Assembly: GCF_013349955.1 (NCBI RefSeq)
Contig: NZ_JABVXC010000004.1
Span: 242,547 to 306,546, forward strand
DNA: 64,000 bases
Direction: 5' to 3'
Origin: Onishia taeanensis
GTDB lineage: Bacteria > Pseudomonadota > Gammaproteobacteria > Pseudomonadales > Halomonadaceae
The notes below the pieces were generated by a model. It did no database searches and was not told the DNA's origin. It saw nothing but the letters and a program-made list of their open reading frames with translations. The translations under genes and the position numbers were made by a program. Positions 50,570 to 59,650 of this stretch are shown in pieces (the first letter of the stretch is position 1; every line of letters begins with the position of its first letter).

Positions 50570-50575
50570 TCATAT

Positions 50576-50610
50576 AAAAAAACAGGGGAAGAGCGGCTGC
50601 TCTTCCCCTG
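50576..50610 (-). terminator. strong terminator between rplT and pheS
   Basis: On the minus strand CAGGGGAAGAGC-AGCC-GCTCTTCCCCTG is followed by TTTTTTT. It may end the infC-rpmI-rplT transcript or attenuate read-through into pheST. A PheM-like leader peptide with a nearby stop was not found. Confidence 0.88.
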
Positions 50611-50680
50611 CGACCTTTACGCGTGCGATGCAGACGATGAGGCATCGTGTTGCACCGGCACGTCGAAACGATCAGTTCAC

Positions 50681-51034
50681 TCAGTGAGCAGCCTTGGCCT
50701 TCTCGACGATAGCGGCAAAGGCGGCCTTTTCGTGAACGGCGAGATCGGCAAGCACCTTGCGGTCGATCTCGATACCGGCCTGCTTGAGGCCAGCGATGAA
50801 GCGGCTGTAGGACAGGCCGTTGTTGCGGGCAGCAGCGTTGATACGCGCAATCCACAGCGCACGGAACTGACGCTTACGGACGCGACGGTCACGGTAGGCG
50901 TACTGGCCAGCTTTGATAACGGCCTGCTTGGCTACGCGGAAGACGCGTGAACGCGCACCGTAGTAGCCTTTGGCCTGCTTCATGATCTTCTTGTGACGGC
51001 GACGTGCAACGACGCCACGCTTGACACGTGTCAT
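50681..51034 (-). CDS. rplT: 50S ribosomal protein L20
   Basis: A 117-residue rRNA-binding protein. [20 protein letters not shown] and [29 protein letters not shown] are invariant features. In E. coli L20 also represses its own operon; no leader structure could be identified by eye here. Last gene of infC-rpmI-rplT. Confidence 0.97.
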   Translation of the reverse strand: MTRVKRGVVARRRHKKIMKQAKGYYGARSRVFRVAKQAVIKAGQYAYRDRRVRKRQFRALWIARINAAARNNGLSYSRFIAGLKQAGIEIDRKVLADLAVHEKAAFAAIVEKAKAAH

Positions 51035-51074
51035 AGCTTTCTCCTGACGTTAAAAAGTGGTCTACCAGCGTCGC

Positions 51075-51269
51075 TTACAGATTCGGCAGCATGCGCTGAA
51101 TCAGCGGCACATCGGAGGCGTGGATCTGCTTCATCCCACGCAGCTGACGCTTACGCTTGGTGGTCTTCTTGGTCAGGATGTGGCTACGGAACGACTGCTT
51201 GTGCTTGAAGCCGTTGGCCGTCTTCTTGAAGCGCTTGGCAGCGCCACTGTTGCTCTTGATTTTCGGCAT
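51075..51269 (-). CDS. rpmI: 50S ribosomal protein L35
   Basis: A 64-residue basic protein beginning [20 protein letters not shown], the classic L35 start. AGHILTKK-type region here reads [20 protein letters not shown]. Start 51269 is chosen on this homology; a longer frame to 51329 would add 20 unrelated residues. Sits between infC and rplT. Confidence 0.96.
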   Translation of the reverse strand: MPKIKSNSGAAKRFKKTANGFKHKQSFRSHILTKKTTKRKRQLRGMKQIHASDVPLIQRMLPNL

Positions 51270-51362
51270 GAGGGAAAACTCCGCTCGAGGTTCTTCAGAA
51301 AACCCAAGGCCGGTGCCGGCCGAGATCAACTCCCGACCGACACCCGTTCAACTGCCTTTGGA

Positions 51363-51902
51363 TCACTTCTTCTTGGGGGCAAGGATCATGATCATCTGGC
51401 GGCCTTCCATCTTCGGGAAAGACTCTACGTTCGCCAGATCTTCGAGATCTTTGGCTACCCGTTCCATCAGCTTGCGGCCGATGTCCTGGTGGGCCATCTC
51501 ACGGCCGCGAAAACGCAGCGTGACCTTGCCCTTGTCGCCACCTTCGAGGAAACGGATCAGGTTTTTCAGCTTGACCTGATAGTCGCCCTCGTCGGTGCCA
51601 GGCCGGAATTTAACTTCCTTGACCTGGATCTGCTTGGTCTTCTTCTTCTGAGCAGCTTTCTGCTTCTTCTGCTCGAAGACGAATTTGCCGTAATCCATGA
51701 TCTTACACACGATCGGATCGGCATTGGAGATCTGCACGAGGTCCATACCAGCCGCTTCCGCCTGTTCCAAGGCATCACTGGTGGACACAATCCCAAGCTG
51801 CTCACCTTCGATACCGATGAGGCGGACTTGGTCTTCGCTGATACGCTCGTTCATTGGAGGGCGCTTGTCCTGAGGACGGCCGCGCTGAGTATTTCTCTTG
51901 AT
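51363..51902 (-). CDS. infC: translation initiation factor IF-3, ATC start codon
   Basis: A 179-residue IF-3. The first ATG (51854) would give [12 protein letters not shown] and lose the conserved N-terminal extension. Reading on upstream in frame gives [15 protein letters not shown] back to an ATC at 51902, with CGGAG eight bases before it. That yields the usual IF-3 length and N-terminus. Known infC genes start at AUU or another rare codon, which IF-3 itself discriminates against, so this start implies autoregulation. [35 protein letters not shown] and [13 protein letters not shown] are diagnostic. Starts 34 bases after the thrS stop. Confidence 0.93.
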   Translation of the reverse strand: MKRNTQRGRPQDKRPPMNERISEDQVRLIGIEGEQLGIVSTSDALEQAEAAGMDLVQISNADPIVCKIMDYGKFVFEQKKQKAAQKKKTKQIQVKEVKFRPGTDEGDYQVKLKNLIRFLEGGDKGKVTLRFRGREMAHQDIGRKLMERVAKDLEDLANVESFPKMEGRQMIMILAPKKK

Positions 51903-51936
51903 CGTTACATCTCCGTGTTGGTTGACGTCGTAGTGA

Positions 51937-53832
51937 TCACCGCTCGTCGTTGAGCTTGGCGATCAGGTCATCGACCTTCAATGAGCCGAGGTCTTCACCG
52001 GTGCGGGTGCGAACGGCAACCGCATCGGCCTCGACTTCCTTATCCCCTACTACGAGAAGATACGGAACCTTCTGCAACGTATGTTCACGGATTTTAAAGC
52101 CGATCTTCTCGTTCCTCAAGTCCGCCTTGGCACGAAGACCGACTTTCTGCAGGCGATTGACCACATCTTGTGCGAAATCACGCTGCGAATCCGTGATCGT
52201 CATGACCACTACCTGCTCCGGCGCCAGCCATAGCGGCATGGCCCCGGCATAGTGCTCGATAAGGATACCAAGGAAACGCTCGAAGGACCCAAGAATCGCA
52301 CGATGCAGCATGACAGGGGTCTTGCGTGCACCATCTTCATCGACGAACTGTGCACCAAGGCGACCCGGCAGGTTGAAGTCGAGCTGGAGGGTGCCGCACT
52401 GCCATACGCGATTCAAGCAATCACGCAGCGCAAACTCGATCTTGGGCCCGTAGAAAGCGCCCTCGCCTGGCTGAAGCTCCCAGTCGAGACCGGTGGCATT
52501 CAAGGCGGCTTCGAGACCGGCCTCGGCACGATCCCAGAGATCCGGCTCACCCATGAAGCCTTCCGGGCGAGTCGACAGCTTGAGCTCGACGTCCTCGAAG
52601 CCCAGCTCCTTGTAAACCTTGAGCGTCAGGGCGATGAAGTCTTCCGCCTCCGACTGGATCTGCTTTTCGGTGCAGAAAATGTGCGCATCGTCCTGGGTGA
52701 AGCCACGCACGCGCATCAGGCCATGCAGGGAGCCCGACGGCTCATTGCGATGGCAGCTGCCGAACTCGGCCAGACGCAGCGGCAGATCACGGTAGCTCTT
52801 CAGGCCCTGGTTGAAGACCTGAACGTGGCACGGGCAGTTCATCGGCTTGACGGCATACTCGCGCTTTTCCGACTCGGTCGTGAACATCAGGTCGGAATAG
52901 TGCCCCCAGTGTCCGGACGCCTTCCACAGCGACAGGTCAACGACCTGAGGTGTCTTGATTTCCTGGTAGCCGTGCTCGATCTGCACTCGACGCATGTATT
53001 GCTCGAGCGCTTGATAGATAGTCCAGCCGTTAGGGTGCCAGAACACCATGCCCGGCGCCTCTTCCTGGATATGGAAGAGGTCCATCTTGCGCGCCAGCTT
53101 GCGGTGGTCACGCTTCTCGGCTTCCTCGAGGCGCTTGAGATAGGCCTTGAGCTGCTTCTTGTCACCCCAGGCGGTGCCGTAGATGCGGGTCAGCATCGGG
53201 TTCTCGGCACTGCCCCGCCAGTAGGCGCCAGCAAGCTTGGTCAGCTTGAAGGCCTTGAGGTGCGAAGTGTTCGGCACATGCGGCCCGCGGCACATGTCGA
53301 TATATTCCTGGTGATGATAGAGGCGAATGGTTTCGCCCTCGGGAATCCCACGCACCAGCTCCTGCTTGAAGGGCTCTTCACGGTGGAGGAAGGTCAGCAT
53401 CGCCTTGTCACGATCGACGTACTCGCGAACGACGTCATAGCCCTCCTCGATAAGCACCTTCATGCGCGCCTCGATGGCCTCGAGGTCTTCAGGCGTGGCG
53501 GAACGGCCGAAATCGATGTCGTAATAAAAACCGTCATCGATCACCGGGCCGATCGCCATCTTGGCCTCGGGGTAAAGCTGCTTGACGGCATGACCGATCA
53601 GGTGGGCACAGGAGTGACGAATCACCTCGAGGCCTTCCTCGTCGCGCGCGGTCAGGATAGCAACCTTGGCGTCATGATCGATGATATCGGCGGCATCCAC
53701 CAGCACATCATCGATCTTGCCGGCCACACAGGCCTTGGCCAGGCCGGGACCAATAGACTCGGCCAGCTGCATCACCGAAAGCGGCGCTTCAAAGGTTCTC
53801 TGGCTGCCGTCAGGCAGGGTAACGATTGGCAT
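51937..53832 (-). CDS. thrS: threonine--tRNA ligase
   Basis: A 631-residue class II synthetase. Start 53832 gives the classic [15 protein letters not shown]-terminus and a suitable AAGG; an ATG nine bases upstream is the alternative. TGS and editing domains ([22 protein letters not shown]) precede the catalytic core with zinc-site [10 protein letters not shown] and motif 2 region [20 protein letters not shown], then the anticodon-binding domain. Upstream neighbour of infC as in E. coli. Confidence 0.96.
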   Translation of the reverse strand: MPIVTLPDGSQRTFEAPLSVMQLAESIGPGLAKACVAGKIDDVLVDAADIIDHDAKVAILTARDEEGLEVIRHSCAHLIGHAVKQLYPEAKMAIGPVIDDGFYYDIDFGRSATPEDLEAIEARMKVLIEEGYDVVREYVDRDKAMLTFLHREEPFKQELVRGIPEGETIRLYHHQEYIDMCRGPHVPNTSHLKAFKLTKLAGAYWRGSAENPMLTRIYGTAWGDKKQLKAYLKRLEEAEKRDHRKLARKMDLFHIQEEAPGMVFWHPNGWTIYQALEQYMRRVQIEHGYQEIKTPQVVDLSLWKASGHWGHYSDLMFTTESEKREYAVKPMNCPCHVQVFNQGLKSYRDLPLRLAEFGSCHRNEPSGSLHGLMRVRGFTQDDAHIFCTEKQIQSEAEDFIALTLKVYKELGFEDVELKLSTRPEGFMGEPDLWDRAEAGLEAALNATGLDWELQPGEGAFYGPKIEFALRDCLNRVWQCGTLQLDFNLPGRLGAQFVDEDGARKTPVMLHRAILGSFERFLGILIEHYAGAMPLWLAPEQVVVMTITDSQRDFAQDVVNRLQKVGLRAKADLRNEKIGFKIREHTLQKVPYLLVVGDKEVEADAVAVRTRTGEDLGSLKVDDLIAKLNDER

Positions 53833-54138
53833 TGCGGGCATCCTTGAGCGCAGTGGTCATCCATACCAGGGACGACATGCGACAGGCTGAAATGAATGAA
53901 TACGGGGGTGGCAGTGTGTACGGACACCGCCTCTAGAAAGGCATAAAGACCCGATCTAGACAGCAGCGCACATTAGCAGGGGCAGGCAAGGCGCGTCCAG
54001 CCGTGACAGGCTCTGTGGCCCATGCTGGAAGCCTTCGGGCCAAGGACATAACGCAACGTCAGGCCATAACGAAACGAGGGGTGCCAATGGCACCCCTCGT
54101 CAGACCAGCCTGAATCAATACATCAATGATTCAGTGCC
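53833..54138. other. gap between the OmpA-family gene and thrS
   Basis: About 306 bases holding the presumed thrS promoter and the hairpin at 54075-54099. I checked for a tRNA gene and see none. Confidence 0.5.
54075..54099. terminator. hairpin downstream of the OmpA-family gene
   Basis: CGAGGGGTGCCA (54075-54086) pairs with TGGCACCCCTCG (54088-54099). The minus-strand tail GTTTCGTTA is only moderately T-rich. Confidence 0.6.
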
Positions 54139-54999
54139 TCACTCCCACTCACCGAGCTCAACGCGACGGTTCTGCGCGCGACCAGCTTCAGTGTCGTTGG
54201 TAGCGACCGGCTGCTCTTCGCCATAGCCGATTGCGTTCATGCGATCGGCATCAATGCCCTCGCTTGCCAGGAACGCCTTGACCGAGTCGGCGCGACGCTG
54301 GGAAAGCTCTTTGTTATAGCTGTCAGAGCCGATGGAATCGGTGTGCCCTTCCAGGCGCACGCGAGCTTCCGGGTTAGCCGCCAGCTTTTCCGCCACGTCA
54401 GAGAGAATGCTCTCGGCGCCCATGGTCAGCTTGGCAGAGTCGAACTCGAAGTTGACGTCTTCCAGCACCAGGTCAGCTTCACAGCCCAGGGCATTGACCT
54501 TGGCACCTGCCGGGGTGTCAGGGCACTGGTCCATGTAGTCCGGCACGCCATCGGCGTCGGAGTCCAACGGACAGCCCTTGGCATCTACTTCAACACCGGT
54601 CGGCGTGCCCGGGCACTGGTCGCGGTAGTCATAGACACCGTCACCGTCAGAGTCGAGCGGACAGCCTTCGGAATTGGTGGCCACGCCTGCCGGCACTGTG
54701 CCGCCAAATGTCGGGCACTGCGGCTCGGCCGGCTTGGGATTGGCACATAGCATGCCGCCGATAGTGGCGCCTGCGGTGCTACCAATGGCTGCGCCCTTGT
54801 CCTCGTCGGACTCGCTGCTCGACGCGTAACCGATACCGCCACCAATCAGGCCGCCCGCGACAGCACAAACGAATGGGCTCTGGTACCAGGCATCATCGTT
54901 CGCCATGCCACCCGAGGACTGTGAAGCCGAGCTCGCGCAACCGGATAGACCGATTACCAGCGCTGAACCAAGCAGCAAACCTGTTGTTGACTTCTTCAT
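54139..54999 (-). CDS. OmpA-family lipoprotein with thrombospondin type 3 repeats
   Basis: A 286-residue outer-envelope protein. Start 54999 gives a lipoprotein signal (MKKSTTGLLLGSALVIG, lipobox LSGC). A glycine-zipper segment (VAGGLIGGGIGYASS, GAAIGSTAGATIGGML) follows, then two Asp-rich thrombospondin type 3 Ca-binding repeats (DSDGDGVYDYRDQCPGTP, DSDADGVPDYMDQCPDTP). The C-terminal OmpA domain (FEFDSAKLTMGAESIL, RLEGHTDSIGSDSYN, LSQRRADSVKAFL) binds peptidoglycan. Probably a structural link between outer membrane and wall. AAGGAGTCTTGC precedes the start. Confidence 0.87.
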   Translation of the reverse strand: MKKSTTGLLLGSALVIGLSGCASSASQSSGGMANDDAWYQSPFVCAVAGGLIGGGIGYASSSESDEDKGAAIGSTAGATIGGMLCANPKPAEPQCPTFGGTVPAGVATNSEGCPLDSDGDGVYDYRDQCPGTPTGVEVDAKGCPLDSDADGVPDYMDQCPDTPAGAKVNALGCEADLVLEDVNFEFDSAKLTMGAESILSDVAEKLAANPEARVRLEGHTDSIGSDSYNKELSQRRADSVKAFLASEGIDADRMNAIGYGEEQPVATNDTEAGRAQNRRVELGEWE

Positions 55000-55265
55000 G
55001 CAAGACTCCTTCTTATTTGCATCACGGCGATGCCCGCCAACGGCGTTACGAAACACTGGAACTTAACATCAAGCTGCAGAAAAGCCCATCATTTCGAATC
55101 CTTACCAAAGATAAGCACATCACAGGATATTCAGCTAGACATTGGACATAATCAAGTGTCTCCTAATAGAGACAAACACAATCCTGAGCGGCACTCAACG
55201 CCAAGCTCACGCGACTTACCACCGACCAGGTGACTCAAGGGTAAGGGCACAGGCAAACGTCCGCA

Positions 55266-55733
55266 TTAGTTGCCGCTTTCTGGCCAGCGCTCCTTGAAGG
55301 AGAGCACACCCCGAGCCGCCTCGATGAGCGCAGTCTCGAACTCATCCTCAACGGCCATGCGTTGCCGGTCTTCGTCGAGGCGCTCCTTGAGACTCAGCGC
55401 ATTGCGGGCGGAATGAGTATGCAGATGCTCAGTACGTTCATGTACAACCGCGAACACCTGGAAACCATCGCGCTGCAACAGGGCTGGATCAATGATTTCG
55501 AGCAAGACCTTACAGCGCAGCGAGCCCTCGACCAGGTCGACCTGGCGGCTGATCATCGAGCGCGCGATCGCATCAAGGCTGGACAGGCACTGCTGATTGG
55601 CCCGCTCGACCTCATCCCGCTTGAAGGCTTCACGCCGCCGCACTTCCTTCCAGAGAGTGAATGCATAGGCGCCAAGACCTGCCAGAATCACTACCGCGAG
55701 GCCCGCCACTACCCAAGCCATCGTCTCACTCAT
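55266..55733 (-). CDS. DUF2489 family protein
   Basis: A 155-residue protein with one N-terminal membrane helix (MAWVVAGLAVVILAGLGAYAFTLW) and a cytoplasmic helical domain: ANQQCLSSLDAIARSMISRQVDLVEGSLRCKVLLEIID and VFAVVHERTEHLHTHSARNAL. This pattern fits DUF2489. Single gene between the OmpA-family gene and the cox operon. Function unknown. Confidence 0.7.
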   Translation of the reverse strand: MSETMAWVVAGLAVVILAGLGAYAFTLWKEVRRREAFKRDEVERANQQCLSSLDAIARSMISRQVDLVEGSLRCKVLLEIIDPALLQRDGFQVFAVVHERTEHLHTHSARNALSLKERLDEDRQRMAVEDEFETALIEAARGVLSFKERWPESGN

Positions 55734-55932
55734 GTCGTCGCCTCTCGCTGTTTATCGCATAAAGAGGGGCATTGTACGTGCCTGACTGCCAGCAACCCAA
55801 CGCTGCCAAGCCCTAGAAGGCACTTGCTTAACGCAGAGTGAGGCTGAAATGCACGCCTGCCTACCATCGGCGCCTTATTGCGAGGGCCTCAGCAGATTGC
55901 CGACTTTAATGACCGCCATTCCGCACGATCGA

Positions 55933-55968
55933 ACGACATCGCCCGGCCTCACGGCCGGGCGATGTCGT
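55933..55968. terminator. 16-bp-stem hairpin at the end of the cox operon
   Basis: ACGACATCGCCCGGCC (55933-55948) pairs exactly with the complement at 55953-55968 over a TCAC loop. It lies just past the ctaA stop. No T-run on the minus strand. Confidence 0.65.
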
Positions 55969-55986
55969 CATGCTTGCCGATAGCGC

Positions 55987-57102
55987 TCAAGTCACGCCCT
56001 CACCAAGTCCACTCGAACGATGACGTTGAGGCGCTGATAAAATTATCACGCATTCACCCGTTGCCTGCTCTTGATCCCGCGTTTGCGGCAAGCCAACCAG
56101 TGACGTCCCCACTTTGGCCTGCCAGGCAGCCAACGCCATGGTCAGCGCCAGCAGTACCGCACCGGCCGTATGCGCCAGCGCCAGCCCCAAAGGCAGCCAC
56201 CAGACCACATTGGCAATGCCCAGCCCCACTTGGAGCCCATAGGCGGCCAACATGCCAGCCATCCAAGGGCGCAGGCGCGGTTCACGCCAGTGACGGGCAG
56301 CCAGCAACACCAGGCTCAACCCCAAAGCCAGAGCTCCGAACCGGTGCGCCAGGTGAATCGTGGTTCGCGCATCGGCATGCAATTGACCGTAAAGATACTC
56401 AGGCCCCACGCGCTGCGTCAGATGAAAGCCCTCACTCCAGTCCATTGCCGGCAACCACTGACCGTTGCAGGTCGGAAAGCCCTGACAGGCAATACCCGCA
56501 TAATTACTCGAGGTCCAGCCACCCAGTGCCAGCTGAACCGCCAGCAGCAAAGCGGCGACGCCCCACCAGTGTGAAAGCCTAGGAAGTGCTCGTTTCGCGG
56601 GATGCGCACTGATCGCCGTAACGCCTAACCTGAGGTGTAGCCATAGGAACAGCAGCATCACCACCAGGCCACCCAGCAAGTGTAGCGTGACCACCTGCGG
56701 CCATAGCCGTAGCGTGACGGTAAAGGCACCGAAGGCCCCCTGCACCAGAATGACAGCCAGCAGGCCAAGCGTGATATGCCAGGGGTACCCCGGACGCTTG
56801 CGCCGCGACCAGCCCAGCGCCAGCATCATCAACACCAGCCCACCAAGCATCGTGGCCAGATAACGGTGGACCATTTCGAGCCAGGCTTTGAGAGGTTCCA
56901 AAGGCACTGCCGAAGGATGAGATTCGGCCACGCCAGAATCTGGCACGGCCCAGTGGCCATAACAACCAGGCCAGTCTGGGCAACCCAGCCCAGCGTCCAT
57001 GAGCCTGGTGAAGGCGCCCATCAGAATGACAGCCACCGTGAAGGCAATACCTAACCGGCTCAACCGAATGAGCAGGCTCAGCCTGAGATCATGCTGCGAC
57101 AT
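55987..57102 (-). CDS. ctaA: heme A synthase (CtaA)
   Basis: A 371-residue, eight-helix membrane enzyme that oxidises heme O to heme A. Start 57102 (MSQHDLRLSL) follows CAGGAGGTGACC. LMDAGLGCPDWPGCYG is the family signature; conserved His residues lie in EMVHRYLAT, LHLLGG, LAHRFGAL and LAHTAGAV, and a Cys pair in ACQGFPTCNG. Last cox-operon gene in the window. The heme O synthase gene ctaB, usually next, is not in the downstream sequence. Confidence 0.9.
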   Translation of the reverse strand: MSQHDLRLSLLIRLSRLGIAFTVAVILMGAFTRLMDAGLGCPDWPGCYGHWAVPDSGVAESHPSAVPLEPLKAWLEMVHRYLATMLGGLVLMMLALGWSRRKRPGYPWHITLGLLAVILVQGAFGAFTVTLRLWPQVVTLHLLGGLVVMLLFLWLHLRLGVTAISAHPAKRALPRLSHWWGVAALLLAVQLALGGWTSSNYAGIACQGFPTCNGQWLPAMDWSEGFHLTQRVGPEYLYGQLHADARTTIHLAHRFGALALGLSLVLLAARHWREPRLRPWMAGMLAAYGLQVGLGIANVVWWLPLGLALAHTAGAVLLALTMALAAWQAKVGTSLVGLPQTRDQEQATGECVIILSAPQRHRSSGLGEGVT

Positions 57103-57131
57103 GGTCACCTCCTGTCCTGGAGCAATCTCAT

Positions 57132-57165
57132 CCTTCTCTACATGCCTCTCTACATACCTCTCATC
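57132..57165. repeat. imperfect 12-13 bp repeat upstream of ctaA
   Basis: Units CCTTCTCTACATG, CCTCTCTACATA and CCTCTCATC are contiguous. They lie between the hypothetical gene at 57191 and ctaA. Confidence 0.55.
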
Positions 57166-57190
57166 CCTCTGCTGCATCATGCTCGCCGGG

Positions 57191-57727
57191 CTAGCCGTTC
57201 ACCTTGACCACGGGCTCAGGGTTCATGCGCAACAGCTGCTTGAGATCATCGAGTACGTCATAGGGGTCGACGCCAGCACGATAGCCCAGTACCGCCTGGC
57301 CTTGCGGGCTAACGATCCAGACCTGACCTGGGACCTGCCAATCAGGCTCTTGAGCCCAGCGAAGCCGGGTTTCACCGGGAAGAGCCTCGGCGCTGACCTG
57401 GGCGGCAGGATCGATACGCAGGCGGCGAACGCGGGTCGCTTCTTTACCGAGCGCGCGGTGCAAACGCCACCACTGGTCCGCCACCCGGTCGCAGTCAAGC
57501 GTGCAGTCAAAGGCCAGCAGCCAGTCATCGTCCATCGCCGGCGGCCTAGTCCCTTCTAGCGGCCAGGCATCAAGAGATGGCACCTCGGGCTTGAGTTCGC
57601 CATGTGCCGTGCGCGCATCGGGAATGCCCACACGCCACTCCACCATCACCCAGGCCACCAACAGTGGCAGAGCAAAGACGGCTATCAGTGTCAGCAGTTT
57701 CAGGCGCTGGCGGTTAACGTACGTCAT
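57191..57727 (-). CDS. membrane-anchored protein of the cox operon, possibly Sco-like
   Basis: A 178-residue protein with one N-terminal helix (LKLLTLIAVFALPLLVAWVM) and a periplasmic domain. It contains a CxxxC motif (FDCTLDC), the spacing used by Sco copper chaperones. It ends VWIVSPQGQAVLGYRAGVDPYDVLDDLKQLL, which resembles the C-terminus of Sco/thioredoxin-fold proteins. It is the uncharacterised gene usually found between SURF1 and ctaA. A role in copper delivery or redox maturation of the oxidase is inference. Start two bases after the SURF1 stop. Confidence 0.7.
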   Translation of the reverse strand: MTYVNRQRLKLLTLIAVFALPLLVAWVMVEWRVGIPDARTAHGELKPEVPSLDAWPLEGTRPPAMDDDWLLAFDCTLDCDRVADQWWRLHRALGKEATRVRRLRIDPAAQVSAEALPGETRLRWAQEPDWQVPGQVWIVSPQGQAVLGYRAGVDPYDVLDDLKQLLRMNPEPVVKVNG

Positions 57728-57729
57728 GG

Positions 57730-58518
57730 CTAAGACTCCTGCCGACCGGAAGCTTGAAGGTCCTCGGACACATGCTCCGATATCTGTTCGGGTACGCGTT
57801 CGGATACAGGTTCAGACTGACGAGCTCGCCGCATGCGCCGTCCACCCAACAGCATCACCACCAGGGCGGCAGCCGCCAGCCCCCACCATTGCACGGCATA
57901 GCCCAGGTGGCGACTGGGCGGCAGCACGCTGGGCTCCCACCACGGCTTCAACAGGCCGGGCCCCTCCTCGAGATGCAGCCAACCCGCCTGGGCAAAGCCA
58001 CCCAAGCTCTTCCAGGCATCGAGTTGAATCCGCTGCAGCCTCAGCCCTTCCTGATTGGCACCAAACACCGGCGCCCGTTTGCCATCCTGCTGCCAGTGCC
58101 CTTTGAGGGTGACCGTTCCTCGGGGGGTGGTCACCGAGGGCGTCTCACGGCTGACACCGGTGGGCATAAAGCCACGCTCGATCAACCACAGTCGCCCGTC
58201 TGCACCCCGCAAAGGCGTCAAGGCCGCCACGCCCAATTCACCTTCATGGGTCCGGTTGTCCAGAAAGCGAGTCTCATCGGCCTGATAGCGCCCCTCGAGA
58301 ATCAGTGTCGCGCCTTCCGGTGGTGCCTCATGCGGCGATACCAGCGTGGGCGCCGCAGCAAGCGCTGCCAAATACGCCTCCTTCTCTGCGGCGCGCTGCC
58401 ACTGCCATTGCCCCAGCGAAAGTCCCAATATCACCAGCAGGCTCCAGAAGCCCCACCACATCAGGACGACCTTGACAGTCGGGGCGCGCTTGCTTGAACT
58501 GAAAGGGTTCTGACTCAC
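57730..58518 (-). CDS. SURF1 family cytochrome oxidase assembly protein
   Basis: Protein of about 262 residues with two membrane helices, one N-terminal (WWGFWSLLVILGLSLGQWQWQR) and one C-terminal (WWGLAAAALVVMLLGGRR), flanking a periplasmic domain. LGQWQWQRAAEKEAYL, the opening of the SURF1 domain, and HLGYAVQWWGLA, its end, are diagnostic. I prefer a GTG start at 58518, preceded by GAGGGGCACC; an ATG at 58530 would place the start within the divergent DUF2909 start. The C-terminal tail has repeated SERVPEQISEHVSE. Role: heme a insertion into subunit I. Confidence 0.87.
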   Translation of the reverse strand: MSQNPFSSSKRAPTVKVVLMWWGFWSLLVILGLSLGQWQWQRAAEKEAYLAALAAAPTLVSPHEAPPEGATLILEGRYQADETRFLDNRTHEGELGVAALTPLRGADGRLWLIERGFMPTGVSRETPSVTTPRGTVTLKGHWQQDGKRAPVFGANQEGLRLQRIQLDAWKSLGGFAQAGWLHLEEGPGLLKPWWEPSVLPPSRHLGYAVQWWGLAAAALVVMLLGGRRMRRARQSEPVSERVPEQISEHVSEDLQASGRQES

Positions 58519-58528
58519 GGTGCCCCTC

Positions 58529-58723
58529 ATGTTGAAAGCCCTGATCACACTGGTATTTATCTGCATGGTCGCAAGCTTGGCGGCCGGCGCCGGATTCCTG
58601 TTGCGCGATCAGGGACATTCTCGCCGTTTGCTGATATCCCTCAAGCTGCGCGTCACCCTTGCTGTGCTGCTATTCGCCCTTCTGACCTACGGCTTCTATT
58701 TCGGCGACTTGGCGAGCCCCTGA
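58529..58723 (+). CDS. DUF2909 family small membrane protein, antisense in the cox operon
   Basis: A 64-residue protein with two membrane helices (LITLVFICMVASLAAGAGFLL and LRVTLAVLLFALLTYGFYFG) joined by RDQGHSRRLLISLK. This is the DUF2909 twin-helix layout, a small protein typical of cox loci. It is on the opposite strand to the operon, head to head with SURF1: the two start regions lie within about 12 bases, so its promoter must lie inside the SURF1 reading frame. No clear ribosome site. Function unknown. Confidence 0.7.
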   Translation: MLKALITLVFICMVASLAAGAGFLLRDQGHSRRLLISLKLRVTLAVLLFALLTYGFYFGDLASP

Positions 58724-58792
58724 ATCAGCGGCTTCTCACGAACTCTCACGCCCTCAAGCCTCCAACTCCCCACGGCTCAACAGGCGCGGGGC

Positions 58793-59650
58793 TCAGAAGA
58801 CGTATACGAAGATGAACAGGCCAATCCAGACCACATCGACGAAGTGCCAGTACCAGGCGGCCGCTTCGAAACCAAAGTGGTCCTCACGACTAAAATGCCC
58901 CTGCATCACCCGCATCAGCATCACGGCCAAGGTTATGGCACCGATGGTGACATGGGCGCCGTGAAAACCGGTCAACAGAAAGAAGGTCGAACCATAGATA
59001 CCCGCCTGCAGCGTGATGCCGTAGTGGTGGTAGGCCTCGTAGTACTCGATGCCCTGAACGACCAGGAAGCACCCCCCCAGCAGAACGGTACCGATCAACC
59101 AGTTTCGGGTTGTCTTCCGGTACCCTTCCTTCAGGGCTTCATGGGCGATCGTCAGGGTGACGCTGGAGGTGACCAGAAAAATCGTATTCACCAGCGGTAG
59201 TTGCCAGGGACTCACCACCTCCCGCGGCCCGCTAATGGCATCACTGGGTGGATTCATCAGCGGCCAGCTGGCCGTAAAATCAGGCCACAGAAGCGCCGCC
59301 ACCCCCTTGGCGCCCTCGCCATCCAGCCATGGCACGGCAAACACTCGCACATAGAAAAGCGCACCGAAGAAAGCAGCGAAGAACATCACTTCCGAGAAAA
59401 TGAACCAGCCCATTCCCCAGCGAAAGGAACGATCCATCTGCGCGTCGTACAGGCCCTGGCGAGACTCACGGACCACATCGCGAAACCACAGCCACATCAC
59501 CGCCAGTACTGCCGCCATGCCCAGTGTCATGACCAGCCCACCAGTGCCATGAACCAACTGCATGCCGAGGCTTACCATCATGACCCCTAAGGCCAAAGAT
59601 CCCAGCGCCGGCCATTTGCTCTGCGGGGGAACGTAGTAGCTGCCACTCAT
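58793..59650 (-). CDS. coxC: cytochrome c oxidase subunit III
   Basis: A 285-residue seven-helix subunit. SGSYYVPPQSKWPALGSLAL at the start, MGWFIFSEVMFFAAFFGALFYVR, GFHGAHVTIGA and WYWHFVDVVWIGLFIFVYVF at the end are classic subunit III elements. ATGA overlap with ctaG. An insertion between helices carrying the segment WLDGEGAKGVAALLWPDF is longer than in mitochondrial COX3, as is usual in bacteria. Confidence 0.94.
   Translation of the reverse strand: MSGSYYVPPQSKWPALGSLALGVMMVSLGMQLVHGTGGLVMTLGMAAVLAVMWLWFRDVVRESRQGLYDAQMDRSFRWGMGWFIFSEVMFFAAFFGALFYVRVFAVPWLDGEGAKGVAALLWPDFTASWPLMNPPSDAISGPREVVSPWQLPLVNTIFLVTSSVTLTIAHEALKEGYRKTTRNWLIGTVLLGGCFLVVQGIEYYEAYHHYGITLQAGIYGSTFFLLTGFHGAHVTIGAITLAVMLMRVMQGHFSREDHFGFEAAAWYWHFVDVVWIGLFIFVYVF

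Noticed and set aside
52252..53847. Plus-strand open frame opposite thrS
   Set aside because: Antisense shadow of a highly conserved synthetase gene.
53833..54138. tRNA gene upstream of thrS
   Set aside because: No cloverleaf, T-loop GTTCGA or CCA-like end could be found.
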